Shown: positions 5,540-14,864 of the stretch, piece by piece
How the letters are laid out: every line of letters begins with the position of its first letter
Position numbering within the stretch: position 1 is the first letter of the stretch
Source of the DNA: Ruminococcus sp. UBA3286
GTDB taxonomy: Bacteria; Bacillota; Clostridia; Oscillospirales; Ruminococcaceae
DNA: 17,038 nucleotides
Reading direction: 5' to 3'
Assembly: GCA_002362135.1 (NCBI GenBank)
Contig: DETO01000099.1
Location: 1 to 17,038, forward strand
Program-made: the position numbers and the translations under genes
Notes under the pieces: generated by a model
Told to the model about the DNA's origin: nothing
Databases searched by the model: none
The model's input: the letters and a program-made list of their open reading frames with translations, nothing else

Positions 5540-8137
5540 ATGGCAAAAAAAATAAAAATCAGCGACGCAGCTAAAGATCTTAATATATCCGCTCAGGAGA
5601 TCGTGGATTTTTTCGCGGCGAAGGGCGATACAAAGAAAAAGACTTCTTCAGGTCTTACGGAAGAGGAGATGAACTGCCTGCTCGAAAATCATACGAAGGC
5701 AAATGAAGTAAGCTCGTTCGACGAGTATTTCGCTTCAAAAAATGACCCGAAACCCGAAAAAAAGACCGAGTTGAAGTCTGAACCCAAACAGGAGAAAAAG
5801 ATGAAGCAGGATTCTAAAAAAGAAAGATCAGAAAAATCCACAAAGGCTAAAAGCGCTCCGAAAAAAGAGGAGAAAATATCCGAACAGCCCGTGAAAAAAC
5901 AGAATGCGGCAGCAGAAGAGGCAAAGAAGCCTGCGCCTGCCGCTGAATCAAAGGCTGAAAAGCCCGCGGAACCCAAAAAGACGGATGACGCAAAAAATAC
6001 GGCTGCCGAGGTAAAAAACAACGCTCCCAAAAATACGGAGAAAAAACCGGATAAAAAGAAGAAAAAGGAAAAGGAGCAGCCCAAGGCAAGAGACCGCGGC
6101 GAAAGCACAAAGCTCAATACAACTTTTTCATCGGAGACCGCTTCTACCGCTACTCAGCGCAGAACGGTTGATACGCGCGGAAGTTATATCGATCTCGATA
6201 AGTATAATGAACGCTACGATCAGATGGCTTCGGGAAGCAGCCGTAAGCACGGCGGCGATAATTATTCGTCCAAGAAGCAGAAGATAAATCAGAAATCCGC
6301 TCAGAGAAATCGTCAGCAGTTTTCCAGAAAGGAATCCGAAGCTGAAAAGCTTAAAAGATTGGAACTGGAGCGCGCAAGAAAACAGCAGCTTAAAGTAATG
6401 ATCCCCGATTCCATCACGGTCGGCGAACTTGCGGCGCGTCTTAAAGCTACGGCTACAGACGTTATCAAAAAGCTGATGGGTCTCGGCGTTATGGCTTCTA
6501 TCAATCAGGAGATCGATTTCGATACGGCTTCGCTCGTTGCCGAGGAAATGGGCGCGAAAGTTGAAAAGGAAGTTATCGTTACCATTGAAGAACGCCTTAT
6601 CGACGACAGCGACGATGACGATACAAATCTCGAATCGCGCTGCCCCGTAGTTGTTGTAATGGGTCACGTCGATCATGGTAAGACTTCTATCCTCGACCGC
6701 ATCAGAAACGCTCATGTCGCGGCAGGCGAAGCAGGCGGAATCACGCAGCATATCGGCGCTTATCAGGTAAAGATAAACGGTCAGAACATTACGTTCCTTG
6801 ATACTCCCGGACATGAAGCCTTCACTTCAATGCGTGCAAGAGGCGCGAATATCACGGATATCGCTATCCTCGTTGTTGCTGCCGACGACGGTATCATGCC
6901 GCAGACTGTTGAGTCGATAAATCATGCAAAATCCGCAGGCGTACAGATAATAGTTGCTATCAATAAAATGGATAAGGAAGGCGCAAATCCCGACCGCATC
7001 AAGGAAGAGCTTACCAAGTACGATCTCGTATGCGAAGATTGGGGCGGCGATGTTATCTGCGTTCCCGTATCCGCTAAAACAGGCGAGGGAATCGACGAAC
7101 TGCTTGAAAACGTCCTTCTCGTTGCGGAAGTTCAGGATCTCAAGGCAAATCCCGAAAGACTTGCAAAGGGTACTGTTATCGAAGCGCGTCTCGATAAGGG
7201 CAGAGGCCCTATCGCAACTCTTCTCGTTCAGAACGGTACACTCAAGCAGGGCGACGTTCTTATCGCGGGAACAGCTGTCGGACGCGTCCGCGTTATGACA
7301 AACGACAAGGGCAGAACTGTTAAAGCGGCAGGCCCGTCAGTTCCGGTAGAGATAACCGGTCTTGCGGAAGTTCCGAGCGCAGGAGATACATTCAACGCAG
7401 TCGAGGACGAAAGACTTGCCCGTGAACTCGTTGAGCAGCGTAAGCATGAAGCTAAGCAGGAGCAGTTCAACTCTTACCGCAAGGTAACTCTTGACAACCT
7501 GTTCAGCCAGATAGCAGAGGGCGAGATCAAGGAACTGCCCGTTATCGTCAAGGCTGACGTTCAGGGTTCTGTAGAAGCTGTTAAGCAGTCTCTTGAAAAG
7601 CTTTCAAATAATGAAGTAAGAGTACGCGTTATCCACGGAGCAGTCGGAGCGGTCAAGGAAAGCGACGTTATGCTTGCAAGCGTTTCCAACGCTATCATTG
7701 TAGGCTTTAACGTAAGACCCGATCCCGTAGCTGCCGAAAACGCTGCGCGCGACGGCGTTGATATCCGCCTTTACCGCATTATTTACGACGCTATCGAAGA
7801 GATATCCACCGCTATGAAGGGCATGCTCGCACCTAAATTCCGCGACGTCGAGCTTGGAAGAATCGAAGTGCGTCAGGTTTATAAAATTTCAAATGTCGGC
7901 ATGGTAGCGGGAAGCTACGTTCTTAGCGGCAAGGTAGTAAGAGGCTGTCAGGTACGAGTTGTCCGCGACGGTATCATAATCGCCGACGATAAGATAGCAG
8001 GTCTGAAGCGTTTCAAGGACGACGCCAAGGAAGTGGCAGAGGGCTACGAGTGCGGCATCAGCCTTGAAAAATTCAACGACGTTAAGGAAGGCGATATTTT
8101 CGAGACTTACACAGTTGAAGAATACCGCGAGGATTGA
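5540..8137 (+). CDS. infB: Translation initiation factor IF-2
   Basis: IF-2 is the GTPase that brings initiator fMet-tRNA to the 30S subunit and promotes 50S joining. The 865-residue protein begins with an IF2N-type module (about 1-60), followed by a long Lys/Glu/Ala/Pro-rich, low-complexity linker (about 65-260) and a second IF2N-like module (VGELAARLKATATDVIKKLM). The GTPase domain has all five G motifs: GHVDHGKT (375-382), GGITQHIGA (switch I), DTPGHE (421-426), NKMDK (475-479) and SAKTGEG (511-517). Domains II, III and IV follow, ending in EGDIFETYTVEEYRED. The start at 5540 has AAGGAGG at 5523-5529. Length and domain order are normal for Firmicutes. Its stop overlaps a TTG, not the real start, of rbfA. 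Confidence 0.98.
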   Translation: MAKKIKISDAAKDLNISAQEIVDFFAAKGDTKKKTSSGLTEEEMNCLLENHTKANEVSSFDEYFASKNDPKPEKKTELKSEPKQEKKMKQDSKKERSEKSTKAKSAPKKEEKISEQPVKKQNAAAEEAKKPAPAAESKAEKPAEPKKTDDAKNTAAEVKNNAPKNTEKKPDKKKKKEKEQPKARDRGESTKLNTTFSSETASTATQRRTVDTRGSYIDLDKYNERYDQMASGSSRKHGGDNYSSKKQKINQKSAQRNRQQFSRKESEAEKLKRLELERARKQQLKVMIPDSITVGELAARLKATATDVIKKLMGLGVMASINQEIDFDTASLVAEEMGAKVEKEVIVTIEERLIDDSDDDDTNLESRCPVVVVMGHVDHGKTSILDRIRNAHVAAGEAGGITQHIGAYQVKINGQNITFLDTPGHEAFTSMRARGANITDIAILVVAADDGIMPQTVESINHAKSAGVQIIVAINKMDKEGANPDRIKEELTKYDLVCEDWGGDVICVPVSAKTGEGIDELLENVLLVAEVQDLKANPERLAKGTVIEARLDKGRGPIATLLVQNGTLKQGDVLIAGTAVGRVRVMTNDKGRTVKAAGPSVPVEITGLAEVPSAGDTFNAVEDERLARELVEQRKHEAKQEQFNSYRKVTLDNLFSQIAEGEIKELPVIVKADVQGSVEAVKQSLEKLSNNEVRVRVIHGAVGAVKESDVMLASVSNAIIVGFNVRPDPVAAENAARDGVDIRLYRIIYDAIEEISTAMKGMLAPKFRDVELGRIEVRQVYKISNVGMVAGSYVLSGKVVRGCQVRVVRDGIIIADDKIAGLKRFKDDAKEVAEGYECGISLEKFNDVKEGDIFETYTVEEYRED

Positions 8138-8142
8138 TATAT

Positions 8143-8481
8143 ATGGCAAATTATAAAACAAGCCGCATGGCTGAAGATATAAAAAGAGAAATGACCGCTA
8201 TTCTGCGCGAACTCAAAGATCCGAGAATAGATCCGCTCCTGACGATAGTCAGGGCTGATCTTTCGGGCGATATGTCCAATTGCAAGATATATGTTTCAAG
8301 TCTTTCGGGAATCGAGAATACGAAGAATTCCGTGCATGGACTGAAAAGCGCAGCAGGTTTTATCCGCCGCGAACTTTTCCACAGGCTGAAAATGCGCAAA
8401 TCTCCCGAACTCACATTCATTGCGGATTCGTCCATAGAAAGAGGCGCGGAGATAAGCAAAAAGTTAAACGATCTACTGTAA
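8143..8481 (+). CDS. rbfA: 30S ribosome-binding factor RbfA
   Basis: RbfA is a KH-fold cold-shock factor that binds immature 30S subunits and aids 16S 5' end processing. The 112-residue protein shows the family start NYKTSRMAEDIKREM, then LRELKDPRI, LTIVRADLS, KIYVSSL and a terminal SIERGAEISKKLNDLL, matching the usual SxxxGxRI-type C-terminal helix region. The start is set at the ATG at 8143 because GAGGA (8129-8133) lies nine bases upstream and the family start follows at once. A longer reading from a TTG at 8134 overlaps the infB stop and would leave only one base between this ribosome binding site and the start. The gene is five bases after infB. Confidence 0.93.
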   Translation: MANYKTSRMAEDIKREMTAILRELKDPRIDPLLTIVRADLSGDMSNCKIYVSSLSGIENTKNSVHGLKSAAGFIRRELFHRLKMRKSPELTFIADSSIERGAEISKKLNDLL

Positions 8482-8491
8482 GGAGCGGACA

Positions 8492-9442
8492 ATGTTTATA
8501 GGATACGGTGAAGCAGAAACGTTCCTCCGCAATTGCGAGGATGCTGTTATAATTACACATCAGAGTCCGGACGGCGACTGCATAGGGGCAGGCTTCGGAC
8601 TGAAAGAGATCTTGTCGGAACTTGGCATAAGAAGCCGCGTCGTATGCAGCGATGAATTTCCGCATCGTTATGATTTTCTGACAAATGTCGGCGCGGGAGA
8701 AGATTTTGAGCCTAAAACCGTGATCGCCGTCGATATTGCCGATACAAAGCTTATGGGCAGGTATAAGGAAATTTACGGCGACCGTGTGCAGCTTTGCATC
8801 GATCATCACGAATCGAATAAAAATTATGCGGAAAAAACGCTCCTCCGCCCGAAAGCTGCGGCTGCCTGCGAAATAATATACGATCTTGCGAAATTTATGG
8901 GCGTTGAAATAAACCGTCACTGCGCAATGTGCCTGTATACAGGAATCGCGACTGATTCGGGCTGTTTCCGTTACGACTGCACAACTCCGCGCGCTCATGA
9001 GATAGCCGCGGAAATGAAGCGCAGCTATGATATAAATTTCGCAAGGATAAACAGATATATGTTCGAGGTAAAATCACGGGGCAGAATGCTTCTGGAAGCG
9101 AAATTTGCGGAACTTATGAAAGAATACCTCGGCGGCAGACTCGTTATCGCCGCAGTAACTCAGGATATGATGGAAACTCTCGGCGTAAGCTACGACGAAT
9201 TTGAGGGGCTTGCTCCCATGACTATACAGCTTGAAAATACGGAAGTCGGAATCCTCATGAAAGAGCGTGAACCCAGCGTATTCCGCTGCTCATTCCGTTC
9301 GGCGGATTCCGTGAACGTTTCCGATATATGCCGTATACTTGGCGGAGGAGGTCATGCGAAAGCAGCAGGCTGTACCGTCGAGGGCGATCTTGAATCGGCT
9401 AAACGGAAACTTATCGACGCCGTTGCAGGAGTGATCTCATGA
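8492..9442 (+). CDS. nrnA: DHH/DHHA1 phosphoesterase, nanoRNase/pAp phosphatase type
   Basis: The 316-residue enzyme belongs to the DHH family. NrnA-type members degrade short oligoribonucleotides and in many species hydrolyse pAp; some relatives cleave cyclic or linear dinucleotides. Metal ligands visible are H23 with D27 and D29 (HQSPDGDCIG), D81 (AVDIAD), and the DHH triad D104-H105-H106 followed by ATDSGCFRY. The DHHA1 domain ends with the substrate-binding GGGGHAKAAG at 284-293. AAGGAG at 8480-8485 precedes the ATG. The 3' end overlaps truB by the ATGA motif (9439-9442), implying coupled translation. The position between rbfA and truB is typical of Firmicutes. Assignment to nrnA over other bifunctional DHH proteins is by context and size. 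Confidence 0.9.
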   Translation: MFIGYGEAETFLRNCEDAVIITHQSPDGDCIGAGFGLKEILSELGIRSRVVCSDEFPHRYDFLTNVGAGEDFEPKTVIAVDIADTKLMGRYKEIYGDRVQLCIDHHESNKNYAEKTLLRPKAAAACEIIYDLAKFMGVEINRHCAMCLYTGIATDSGCFRYDCTTPRAHEIAAEMKRSYDINFARINRYMFEVKSRGRMLLEAKFAELMKEYLGGRLVIAAVTQDMMETLGVSYDEFEGLAPMTIQLENTEVGILMKEREPSVFRCSFRSADSVNVSDICRILGGGGHAKAAGCTVEGDLESAKRKLIDAVAGVIS

Positions 9443-10332
9443 ACGGCATTATATGCGTAAATAAGCCGGCGGATTTTACTTCATTTGATGTTGTGGCGAA
9501 ACTTCGCGGGATCATGGGTATAAGACGGCTTGGTCACGGCGGAACTCTCGATCCCATGGCGACGGGAGTTCTTCCCGTGTTCGTGGGAACGGCTACAAAA
9601 GCCTGCGATATTATGCCCGATAATACTAAAAGCTATCGTGCCGGATTCCAGCTGGGAACTGTTACCGATACTCAGGATATTACGGGAAAGATAACCGCGT
9701 CGTCCGATAAAGCCGTTATAAGAGAGGAACTTGCAGGAGTGATTCCGGAATTTACGGGTAAGATAATGCAGCTTCCGCCGATGTATTCCGCCGTTCAGAT
9801 AAATGGAAAGCGGCTGTACGATCTTGCAAGAAAAGGTATGGAAGTTGAGCGTACTCCGCGTGAGATAGAGGTTTTTTCGCTTAATATAATTAATTACGAC
9901 GAAAAAAAACGCTGCGGAGAAATTGAGATAAACTGCGGAAAAGGCACGTATATCCGCACTATAATAAACGATATCGGCGAAAAACTCGGCTGCGGAGGAA
10001 TAATGACGAGCCTTGTGAGGACTTCTTCGGGCGGATTTAAGCTTGACGACTGTCATACCTTTGACGAAATTCAGCAGGCGCGGGACGAAGGACGGCTTCA
10101 CGAACTTATGCTGCCGATTGACAGGATATTTTCCGCGTTCCCGAAGCTGCGGCTCAACGAAGTGCAGACGAGAATGTATAAAAACGGCGTAAAACTCGAT
10201 CTTAATCGGCTTCGCGGCATCAGAAGCGGTCAGGTCAGATATTCGGTTTACGGATCTGACGGTATATTTGCAGGCATTGCCGAGGCTGATTGGGAAAATC
10301 AGCTTCTGCGCGTGTGGAAGAATTTTTTCTGA
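9439..10332 (+). CDS. truB: tRNA pseudouridine-55 synthase TruB
   Basis: TruB isomerises U55 of the tRNA T-loop to pseudouridine and acts as a tRNA folding chaperone. The 297-residue protein has the family start NGIICVNKPADFTSFDVV and catalytic Asp38 in the motif GHGGTLDPMATGVLPV; most homologues read GHTGTLDP, so the Gly in place of Thr is a mild variant outside the catalytic Asp. Further motifs are YRAGFQLGTVTDTQDITG, MQLPPMYSAVQINGKRLYDLAR and GTYIRTIINDIG. A C-terminal extension resembles the short C-terminal (PUA-like) segment of bacterial TruB. The start overlaps the nrnA stop as ATGA. Confidence 0.97.
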   Translation: MNGIICVNKPADFTSFDVVAKLRGIMGIRRLGHGGTLDPMATGVLPVFVGTATKACDIMPDNTKSYRAGFQLGTVTDTQDITGKITASSDKAVIREELAGVIPEFTGKIMQLPPMYSAVQINGKRLYDLARKGMEVERTPREIEVFSLNIINYDEKKRCGEIEINCGKGTYIRTIINDIGEKLGCGGIMTSLVRTSSGGFKLDDCHTFDEIQQARDEGRLHELMLPIDRIFSAFPKLRLNEVQTRMYKNGVKLDLNRLRGIRSGQVRYSVYGSDGIFAGIAEADWENQLLRVWKNFF

Positions 10333-10341
10333 GGGGAGTTG

Positions 10342-11226
10342 ATGGAACTGGCTAAAACTGCGGTTGCTCTTGGAATTTTTGACGGCGTGCATCTCGGACA
10401 TCAGGCAGTTCTGAAGCTTGCCGCCGAGCAGATGAAAAACGGTCTCGAACCTTGCGCCGTCACTTTTTCGCCGTCTGTTGTTTCATTGAAAAAAAGCGAT
10501 TCAGGATTTATTTTCGGAGAGACCGAAAAAGTACGGCTGCTGAAAAAATACGGCGTCGGCAATATATGTTCATTTGAATTCAACGATATACGCAATATGG
10601 ACGGAGAAAAATTTGCCAAAGAAATACTTTCCGAAGAACTTAACGCTTCTTTCGTATGCTGCGGAAACGATTTCAGATTCGGAAAAAACGCTGCCTGCGG
10701 AGTTGACGAACTGCGGAAATTCGGGGAGAAATTCGGATTTTCGGTATGCGCCGCCGATGATGTTTCATACGAGGGCGAGACGGTATCTTCCACAAAGATA
10801 CGCCGCGCGCTTTTAAACGGAGACGCTGCCGCCGCAAGGGCTTTGCTGGGCAGGAATTATTCCATTACAGGACAAGTCGTTCACGGGGCGCGTCTGGGCA
10901 GAACTATCGGTTTCCCTACCATAAATCAGATATTTGAAAAGGGACAGCTTGTCCCGAAATACGGCGTATACGCTTCAACAGTCGCGATAGACGGCAAACG
11001 TTACGGGGCAATGACCGATATCGGCGTTAAGCCTACCGTTAATTATGACGGCTGTCCTCTTGCCGAAACAAATATTTTTGATTTTGAAGGCGATCTTTAC
11101 GGCGCGGAGATCGTTACGGAGATAGTGGATTTTATACGCCCCGAAATGAAATTCGGTTCTGTTGAAGAACTTACAAAACAGCTCGTATCCGATGAAGAGA
11201 AGATACGCAAAATAATTGACATATAA
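10342..11226 (+). CDS. ribF: Bifunctional riboflavin kinase / FAD synthetase RibF
   Basis: RibF phosphorylates riboflavin to FMN and adenylylates FMN to FAD. The N-terminal FAD-synthetase domain has the nucleotidyltransferase motif GIFDGVHLGHQ (11-21, with H17 and H20) and SSTKIRR (149-155). The C-terminal flavokinase domain has GRTIGFPTIN (186-195) and KYGVYAS. At 294 residues the protein is slightly short: it lacks the roughly 10-20 residue lead segment that many homologues carry before the HxGH motif. The ATG at 10342 is preferred; a TTG at 10339 in the same frame would add one residue. GAGGGGAG (10331-10338) lies directly upstream. It is the last gene of the operon; the usual downstream rpsO and pnp are absent here. 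Confidence 0.94.
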   Translation: MELAKTAVALGIFDGVHLGHQAVLKLAAEQMKNGLEPCAVTFSPSVVSLKKSDSGFIFGETEKVRLLKKYGVGNICSFEFNDIRNMDGEKFAKEILSEELNASFVCCGNDFRFGKNAACGVDELRKFGEKFGFSVCAADDVSYEGETVSSTKIRRALLNGDAAAARALLGRNYSITGQVVHGARLGRTIGFPTINQIFEKGQLVPKYGVYASTVAIDGKRYGAMTDIGVKPTVNYDGCPLAETNIFDFEGDLYGAEIVTEIVDFIRPEMKFGSVEELTKQLVSDEEKIRKIIDI

Positions 11227-11231
11227 AATTC

Positions 11232-11249
11232 GCGGCGCTGACACGCCGC
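11232..11249 (+). terminator. Possible weak terminator after ribF
   Basis: A GC-rich 6-base stem GCGGCG (11232-11237) / CGCCGC (11244-11249) with a CTGACA loop lies five bases after the ribF stop. It has no T-tract, so it is a poor intrinsic terminator and may only slow polymerase. The rest of the 138-base gap to the ABC operon contains no convincing promoter; the best TATACT (11290-11295) lacks a spaced -35 box. Confidence 0.3.
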
Positions 11250-11364
11250 TATCACATATATGATGTAAAGTTTAATTTGGACTGCCGTTTATACTCATCT
11301 TTATCGGATATCTTGCAATATAGACGGGTATATCGGCAAATAAAAATCAGGAGGGCAATGCCAA

Positions 11365-12456
11365 ATGATCGAGGTAAATCACCTTATCAAGCGTTACGGC
11401 GACAAACAGGCTGTAAACGACATAAGCTTCAAGGTCGGAAAAGGCGAAATACTCGGCTTTCTCGGGCCTAACGGAGCAGGAAAATCAACTACAATGAATA
11501 TGCTTACGGGCTATATTTCTTCAACCTCCGGTCAGATACTTATAAACGGAGCGGATATTCTCGAAGACCCTATCGCCGCAAAGTCGAATATAGGTTATCT
11601 TCCCGAAATTCCGCCTCTTTACGTGGATATGACAGTTGAAGGCTATCTTAATTTCATGTACGATCTGAAAAAATGCAAGCTTTCAAGAAAGTCTCATCTG
11701 AAAGAGATCTGCGACTTGTGCAAGATCACAAATGTCAAGGGCAGACTTATCCGCAATCTTTCAAAAGGTTACAAGCAGAGAGTCGGACTTGCTCAGGCTC
11801 TTATAAATAATCCGCCCGTGCTTATCCTTGACGAGCCTACGGTAGGTCTCGACCCTAACCAGATAATCGAGATACGCACTCTTATCAAGAAGCTGGGCAA
11901 AAATCATACTGTTATTCTTTCGTCCCATATTCTTCCCGAAATTCAGGCGGTCTGCGACAGAATAATCATCATCAACAAGGGCGTTATCGCCGCCGACGGT
12001 ACTGCCGACGAGATCGCGAAGAATATTACAAACGAGCATAAAATGACGCTGCGTATCGAGGGCAGCACTCATACTGCCGCAGATAAGGACGAGATAGTCT
12101 CCGCCCTTAAAAAGCTGGACGGCATCAAATATGTCCGCGCCGATATGGAACGCGAAAAAGGCATTTACGACTATGATGTGGAAGCTGACGAAAAAATCGA
12201 TATCCGCCGCGCTGTAAATAAACTCTGCCGCGATAAGGACTGGAATATCCTCATGCTCCAGCTGTCCGATCTTACGCTGGAGGATATCTTCCTGCGCATC
12301 ACTATGGGCGACGCCGCTTTGGGCAAAACTATGGCAGGCGAGAAAAAGCCTGCAAAAAAAATCAGCCTGAATGTTGAAAACGGAGAACTGGTGGCTGCGG
12401 AAGAAAAAGAGACAACGGAATCATCTTCCGACGATAATAAGGGAGGCGAAGAATAA
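11365..12456 (+). CDS. ABC transporter ATP-binding protein (GldA-like)
   Basis: This 363-residue nucleotide-binding subunit powers the permease encoded next. Motifs: Walker A GPNGAGKST (34-42), signature LSKGYKQRVGL (132-142), Walker B LILDEP (153-158), D-loop-type TVGLDPNQ and H-loop His188 in SSHIL. The ATPase core ends near residue 225; about 90 residues resembling the accessory C-terminal domain of GldA/NatA-type ATPases follow, then a Lys/Glu/Ser-rich, probably disordered tail (about 318-363). It begins with AGGAGGG (11349-11355) upstream. The stop overlaps the permease start as TAATG. Together with the next two genes it forms a Gld-type ABC-2 system. In Bacteroidetes GldAFG supports gliding; here, without gliding genes, the substrate is unknown. 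Confidence 0.93.
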   Translation: MIEVNHLIKRYGDKQAVNDISFKVGKGEILGFLGPNGAGKSTTMNMLTGYISSTSGQILINGADILEDPIAAKSNIGYLPEIPPLYVDMTVEGYLNFMYDLKKCKLSRKSHLKEICDLCKITNVKGRLIRNLSKGYKQRVGLAQALINNPPVLILDEPTVGLDPNQIIEIRTLIKKLGKNHTVILSSHILPEIQAVCDRIIIINKGVIAADGTADEIAKNITNEHKMTLRIEGSTHTAADKDEIVSALKKLDGIKYVRADMEREKGIYDYDVEADEKIDIRRAVNKLCRDKDWNILMLQLSDLTLEDIFLRITMGDAALGKTMAGEKKPAKKISLNVENGELVAAEEKETTESSSDDNKGGEE

Positions 12457-13193
12457 TGGGAGCAATATACAGGCGTGAAATGGGCGCGTTTTTTACATCG
12501 GGCGTAGGATATGTATTCCTCTCCGTATTTACGCTGCTCTCCGGAATTTTCTTTTATTTTGGCGTTATAGGTTCGGGCAGAGCCGATATTTCGCCAATGT
12601 TCAGCTCTATGTTCCTCGTAGTGCTGTTCCTCATACCGATACTCACCATGAAGCTTTTCAGCGAAGAGAAGAAAAACCGTACTGATCAGGGACTCCTTAC
12701 CGCTCCTGTCAGCTTGTGGTCTATCGTTCTCGGCAAATATTTCGCCGCTCTCACGCTTTTCATCATCGCAGAAAGCGTAGTATTCATCTATTCGCTGTTT
12801 ATCGCGGTTTTCGGCGAGGTAATGTGGCCATCGCTGCTCGGCAACTATGCGGCGATGCTTTTCCTTGGCGCAGCTTTTATCGCTATCGGCGTTTTCATTT
12901 CGTCGCTGACGGAAAATCAGATGGCGGCGGCAGTTGCAAGTATGCTTGCTCTTTTCCTGCTCTATCTGCTCGATTCGCTTGCTGCAAGCATAAATGTTGG
13001 TTCAGGAAGCGAATTGGTTCAGAAGATACTCGGATTTGTACAGAACGCCATGTATTCCGTATCGTTCCTTTCAAGATACAACGGATTTACTCAGGGAGTG
13101 TTCGACCTTTCAAGCATCGTATTTTTCGTAAGCACGGCATTCCTTTTCAACTTCTTTACGGTAAGAGTTCTTGAAAAGAGACGCTGGAGCTAA
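12456..13193 (+). CDS. ABC-2 type permease (GldF-like)
   Basis: A 245-residue integral membrane protein with six predicted segments: about 18-38, 49-66, 93-118, 129-150, 156-175 and 218-237. The cytoplasmic loop between segments two and three has the ABC-2 family pattern SEEKKNRTDQGLLTAPV followed by IVLGKY, which docks on the ATPase. It starts on a TAATG overlap with the ATPase gene and has GGGAGG at 12441-12446. Position and pattern match the GldF-type permease half of Gld-like systems; no second ABC-2 permease gene is present. The GldG-like partner supplies the auxiliary extracellular part. Substrate unknown. Confidence 0.92.
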   Translation: MGAIYRREMGAFFTSGVGYVFLSVFTLLSGIFFYFGVIGSGRADISPMFSSMFLVVLFLIPILTMKLFSEEKKNRTDQGLLTAPVSLWSIVLGKYFAALTLFIIAESVVFIYSLFIAVFGEVMWPSLLGNYAAMLFLGAAFIAIGVFISSLTENQMAAAVASMLALFLLYLLDSLAASINVGSGSELVQKILGFVQNAMYSVSFLSRYNGFTQGVFDLSSIVFFVSTAFLFNFFTVRVLEKRRWS

Positions 13194-13211
13194 ACAGAAA
13201 GGAGCATTTAA

Positions 13212-14864
13212 ATGAGTAAAAAGGATAAAGAAATGATCGAAAACACTGCCGAAAACAGTGCGGAGAATGAGATTGAAATTTCTGAAGAAAAGGCGGAGAA
13301 GCCGAAAAAAGTCAGAAACACCAAAAAGCTGAAATACGGTTCGGCTTCGGTGGTCGTTGTTGTGCTTGTTATCGCTATAGTTATAGTGGTCAACCTTATG
13401 AGCGGTATGCTTACAAAGCGTTATCCTCTCAAGCTTGATCTTACTTCCGATAACAGATACGAACTTTCGGAAGAATCCATCGAACTTATGAAAAATCTTG
13501 ACAAGGATATCGAGATAACCGTAACGTCTACGCAGGATATTTTCGCGGCTATGTCGTCGCAGTATGAGCAGACGTTCTATCAGTACTACGGCGCAATAGT
13601 GGAAATGCCCTTCGAGATGATACCCGAAATTCTCGACAAATACAGCGTTTATGCGGAAGCGGGCAGCGGAAGCATTACCGTTAAATATGTCGATATAAAC
13701 AAGAATCCCGACGTTGTTACACGTCTTAACAAGAATTACAACGGCGAGATTACAGAAGGAAGCATCGTTCTTTCATGCGGCGACCGCGTTAAGGTCATCG
13801 ACTCGACGGAAGTTGCAAGCATGATAATTCCCTCGCAGAACAGCACTCAGACTAATATCGAAATGACGTTTGCAGGCGAAAGCACGATCACTTCGGCGAT
13901 CGTTTCCGTAGCAGACCAGAATCCCGTAAGAGCTGCGGTTATCACTACAGCAGGCGGAAATTCCATATTTGATACGACTCATCAGCAGATCGCTGCTTCG
14001 CTGGAATCCTTCCTCAACAAGAACGGATACGAGTGTACGGAGATCGACGCTCAGAATGACAAGATAAGTCCTGAAGAGTACGACCTTATCGTACTTGCCT
14101 GCCCGAACGTAGATTTCACAGAGGATATTATTTCAAAATTCAGCGATTTCCTCTACAACGGCGGAAAATATCAGAAGAATATGATATACGTTCCGAACTA
14201 CTATGCAACAAATCTCCCCAATATCACGGCGTTCCTTGAGGATTGGAAGATAAGCATAGATCAGTCCGAAATTTATGATGAAAATATGGCTCAGGTATCC
14301 GTAAGCGCGCTCAACGCAGTCGGATATGCGCCTATCATCGAGGTTTCCGATACTGAATCTGTAGGAAGTCTTGCAAATGATTCGCTGCCTCTGGTAGCTC
14401 CTGCCGCAAGACCTATAACTATCCTCAGCAAAAATAATGACAGCATCATTACCGAGGTTCTGAAATCCTCTCCGACTTCTTACCTTTCTTCTCTCGAAAA
14501 CGAGGGCGAGGTCTCAAGCGAGAAGGCTGCATATAATGTTGTTGTAAAATCCAGAAGAGAGACGGCTGAACAGCTTGACGTATACGGCAGCGAACTGCTC
14601 GTTATCGGCAGCCCGTTTATGCTGGACAATTCTCTGCTTTCAAAAAGCAACTCTATCAACAATGCAAACGTTATCTCAAATATCATAAACGGCATGACAG
14701 GCAAAGAGACTACGGCTGCTATCCCTGAAAAATATCTTTCGCAGTCAAATCTTGCTCTCACACAAGCTTCGGTACGAGTTACACAGGTCATCACGATAAT
14801 TGTAATACCGCTTCTTATTGCGATAATCGGCGCGGTGATCCTCTTATGGAGAAAGAATAAATGA
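13212..14864 (+). CDS. GldG-like ABC auxiliary membrane protein
   Basis: The 550-residue protein starts with an acidic, then basic, cytoplasmic N-terminus (1-44), a membrane segment (about 45-66) and a large extracytoplasmic region (about 67-525), then ends with a second membrane segment (about 526-545) and a basic RKNK tail. This layout, the LDLTSDNRYELSEESIELM motif after the first segment, and EITVTSTQD are typical of GldG/ABC-transporter-auxiliary proteins, whose ectodomain is thought to assemble outside the membrane. AAAGGAG (13198-13204) precedes the start. The gene is 18 bases after the permease and overlaps the next gene by ATGA. The acidic cytoplasmic N-terminus of about 40 residues precedes the family motif. 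Confidence 0.88.
   Translation: MSKKDKEMIENTAENSAENEIEISEEKAEKPKKVRNTKKLKYGSASVVVVVLVIAIVIVVNLMSGMLTKRYPLKLDLTSDNRYELSEESIELMKNLDKDIEITVTSTQDIFAAMSSQYEQTFYQYYGAIVEMPFEMIPEILDKYSVYAEAGSGSITVKYVDINKNPDVVTRLNKNYNGEITEGSIVLSCGDRVKVIDSTEVASMIIPSQNSTQTNIEMTFAGESTITSAIVSVADQNPVRAAVITTAGGNSIFDTTHQQIAASLESFLNKNGYECTEIDAQNDKISPEEYDLIVLACPNVDFTEDIISKFSDFLYNGGKYQKNMIYVPNYYATNLPNITAFLEDWKISIDQSEIYDENMAQVSVSALNAVGYAPIIEVSDTESVGSLANDSLPLVAPAARPITILSKNNDSIITEVLKSSPTSYLSSLENEGEVSSEKAAYNVVVKSRRETAEQLDVYGSELLVIGSPFMLDNSLLSKSNSINNANVISNIINGMTGKETTAAIPEKYLSQSNLALTQASVRVTQVITIIVIPLLIAIIGAVILLWRKNK

Noticed and set aside
6128..6814. 228-codon minus-strand open frame opposite infB
   Set aside because: It lies across the linker and G domain of a certain infB and shows no protein-family pattern.
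9481..10401. 306-codon minus-strand open frame opposite truB
   Set aside because: truB is unambiguous on the + strand with all motifs; the antisense translation is Ser/Arg/His-rich without recognisable features.
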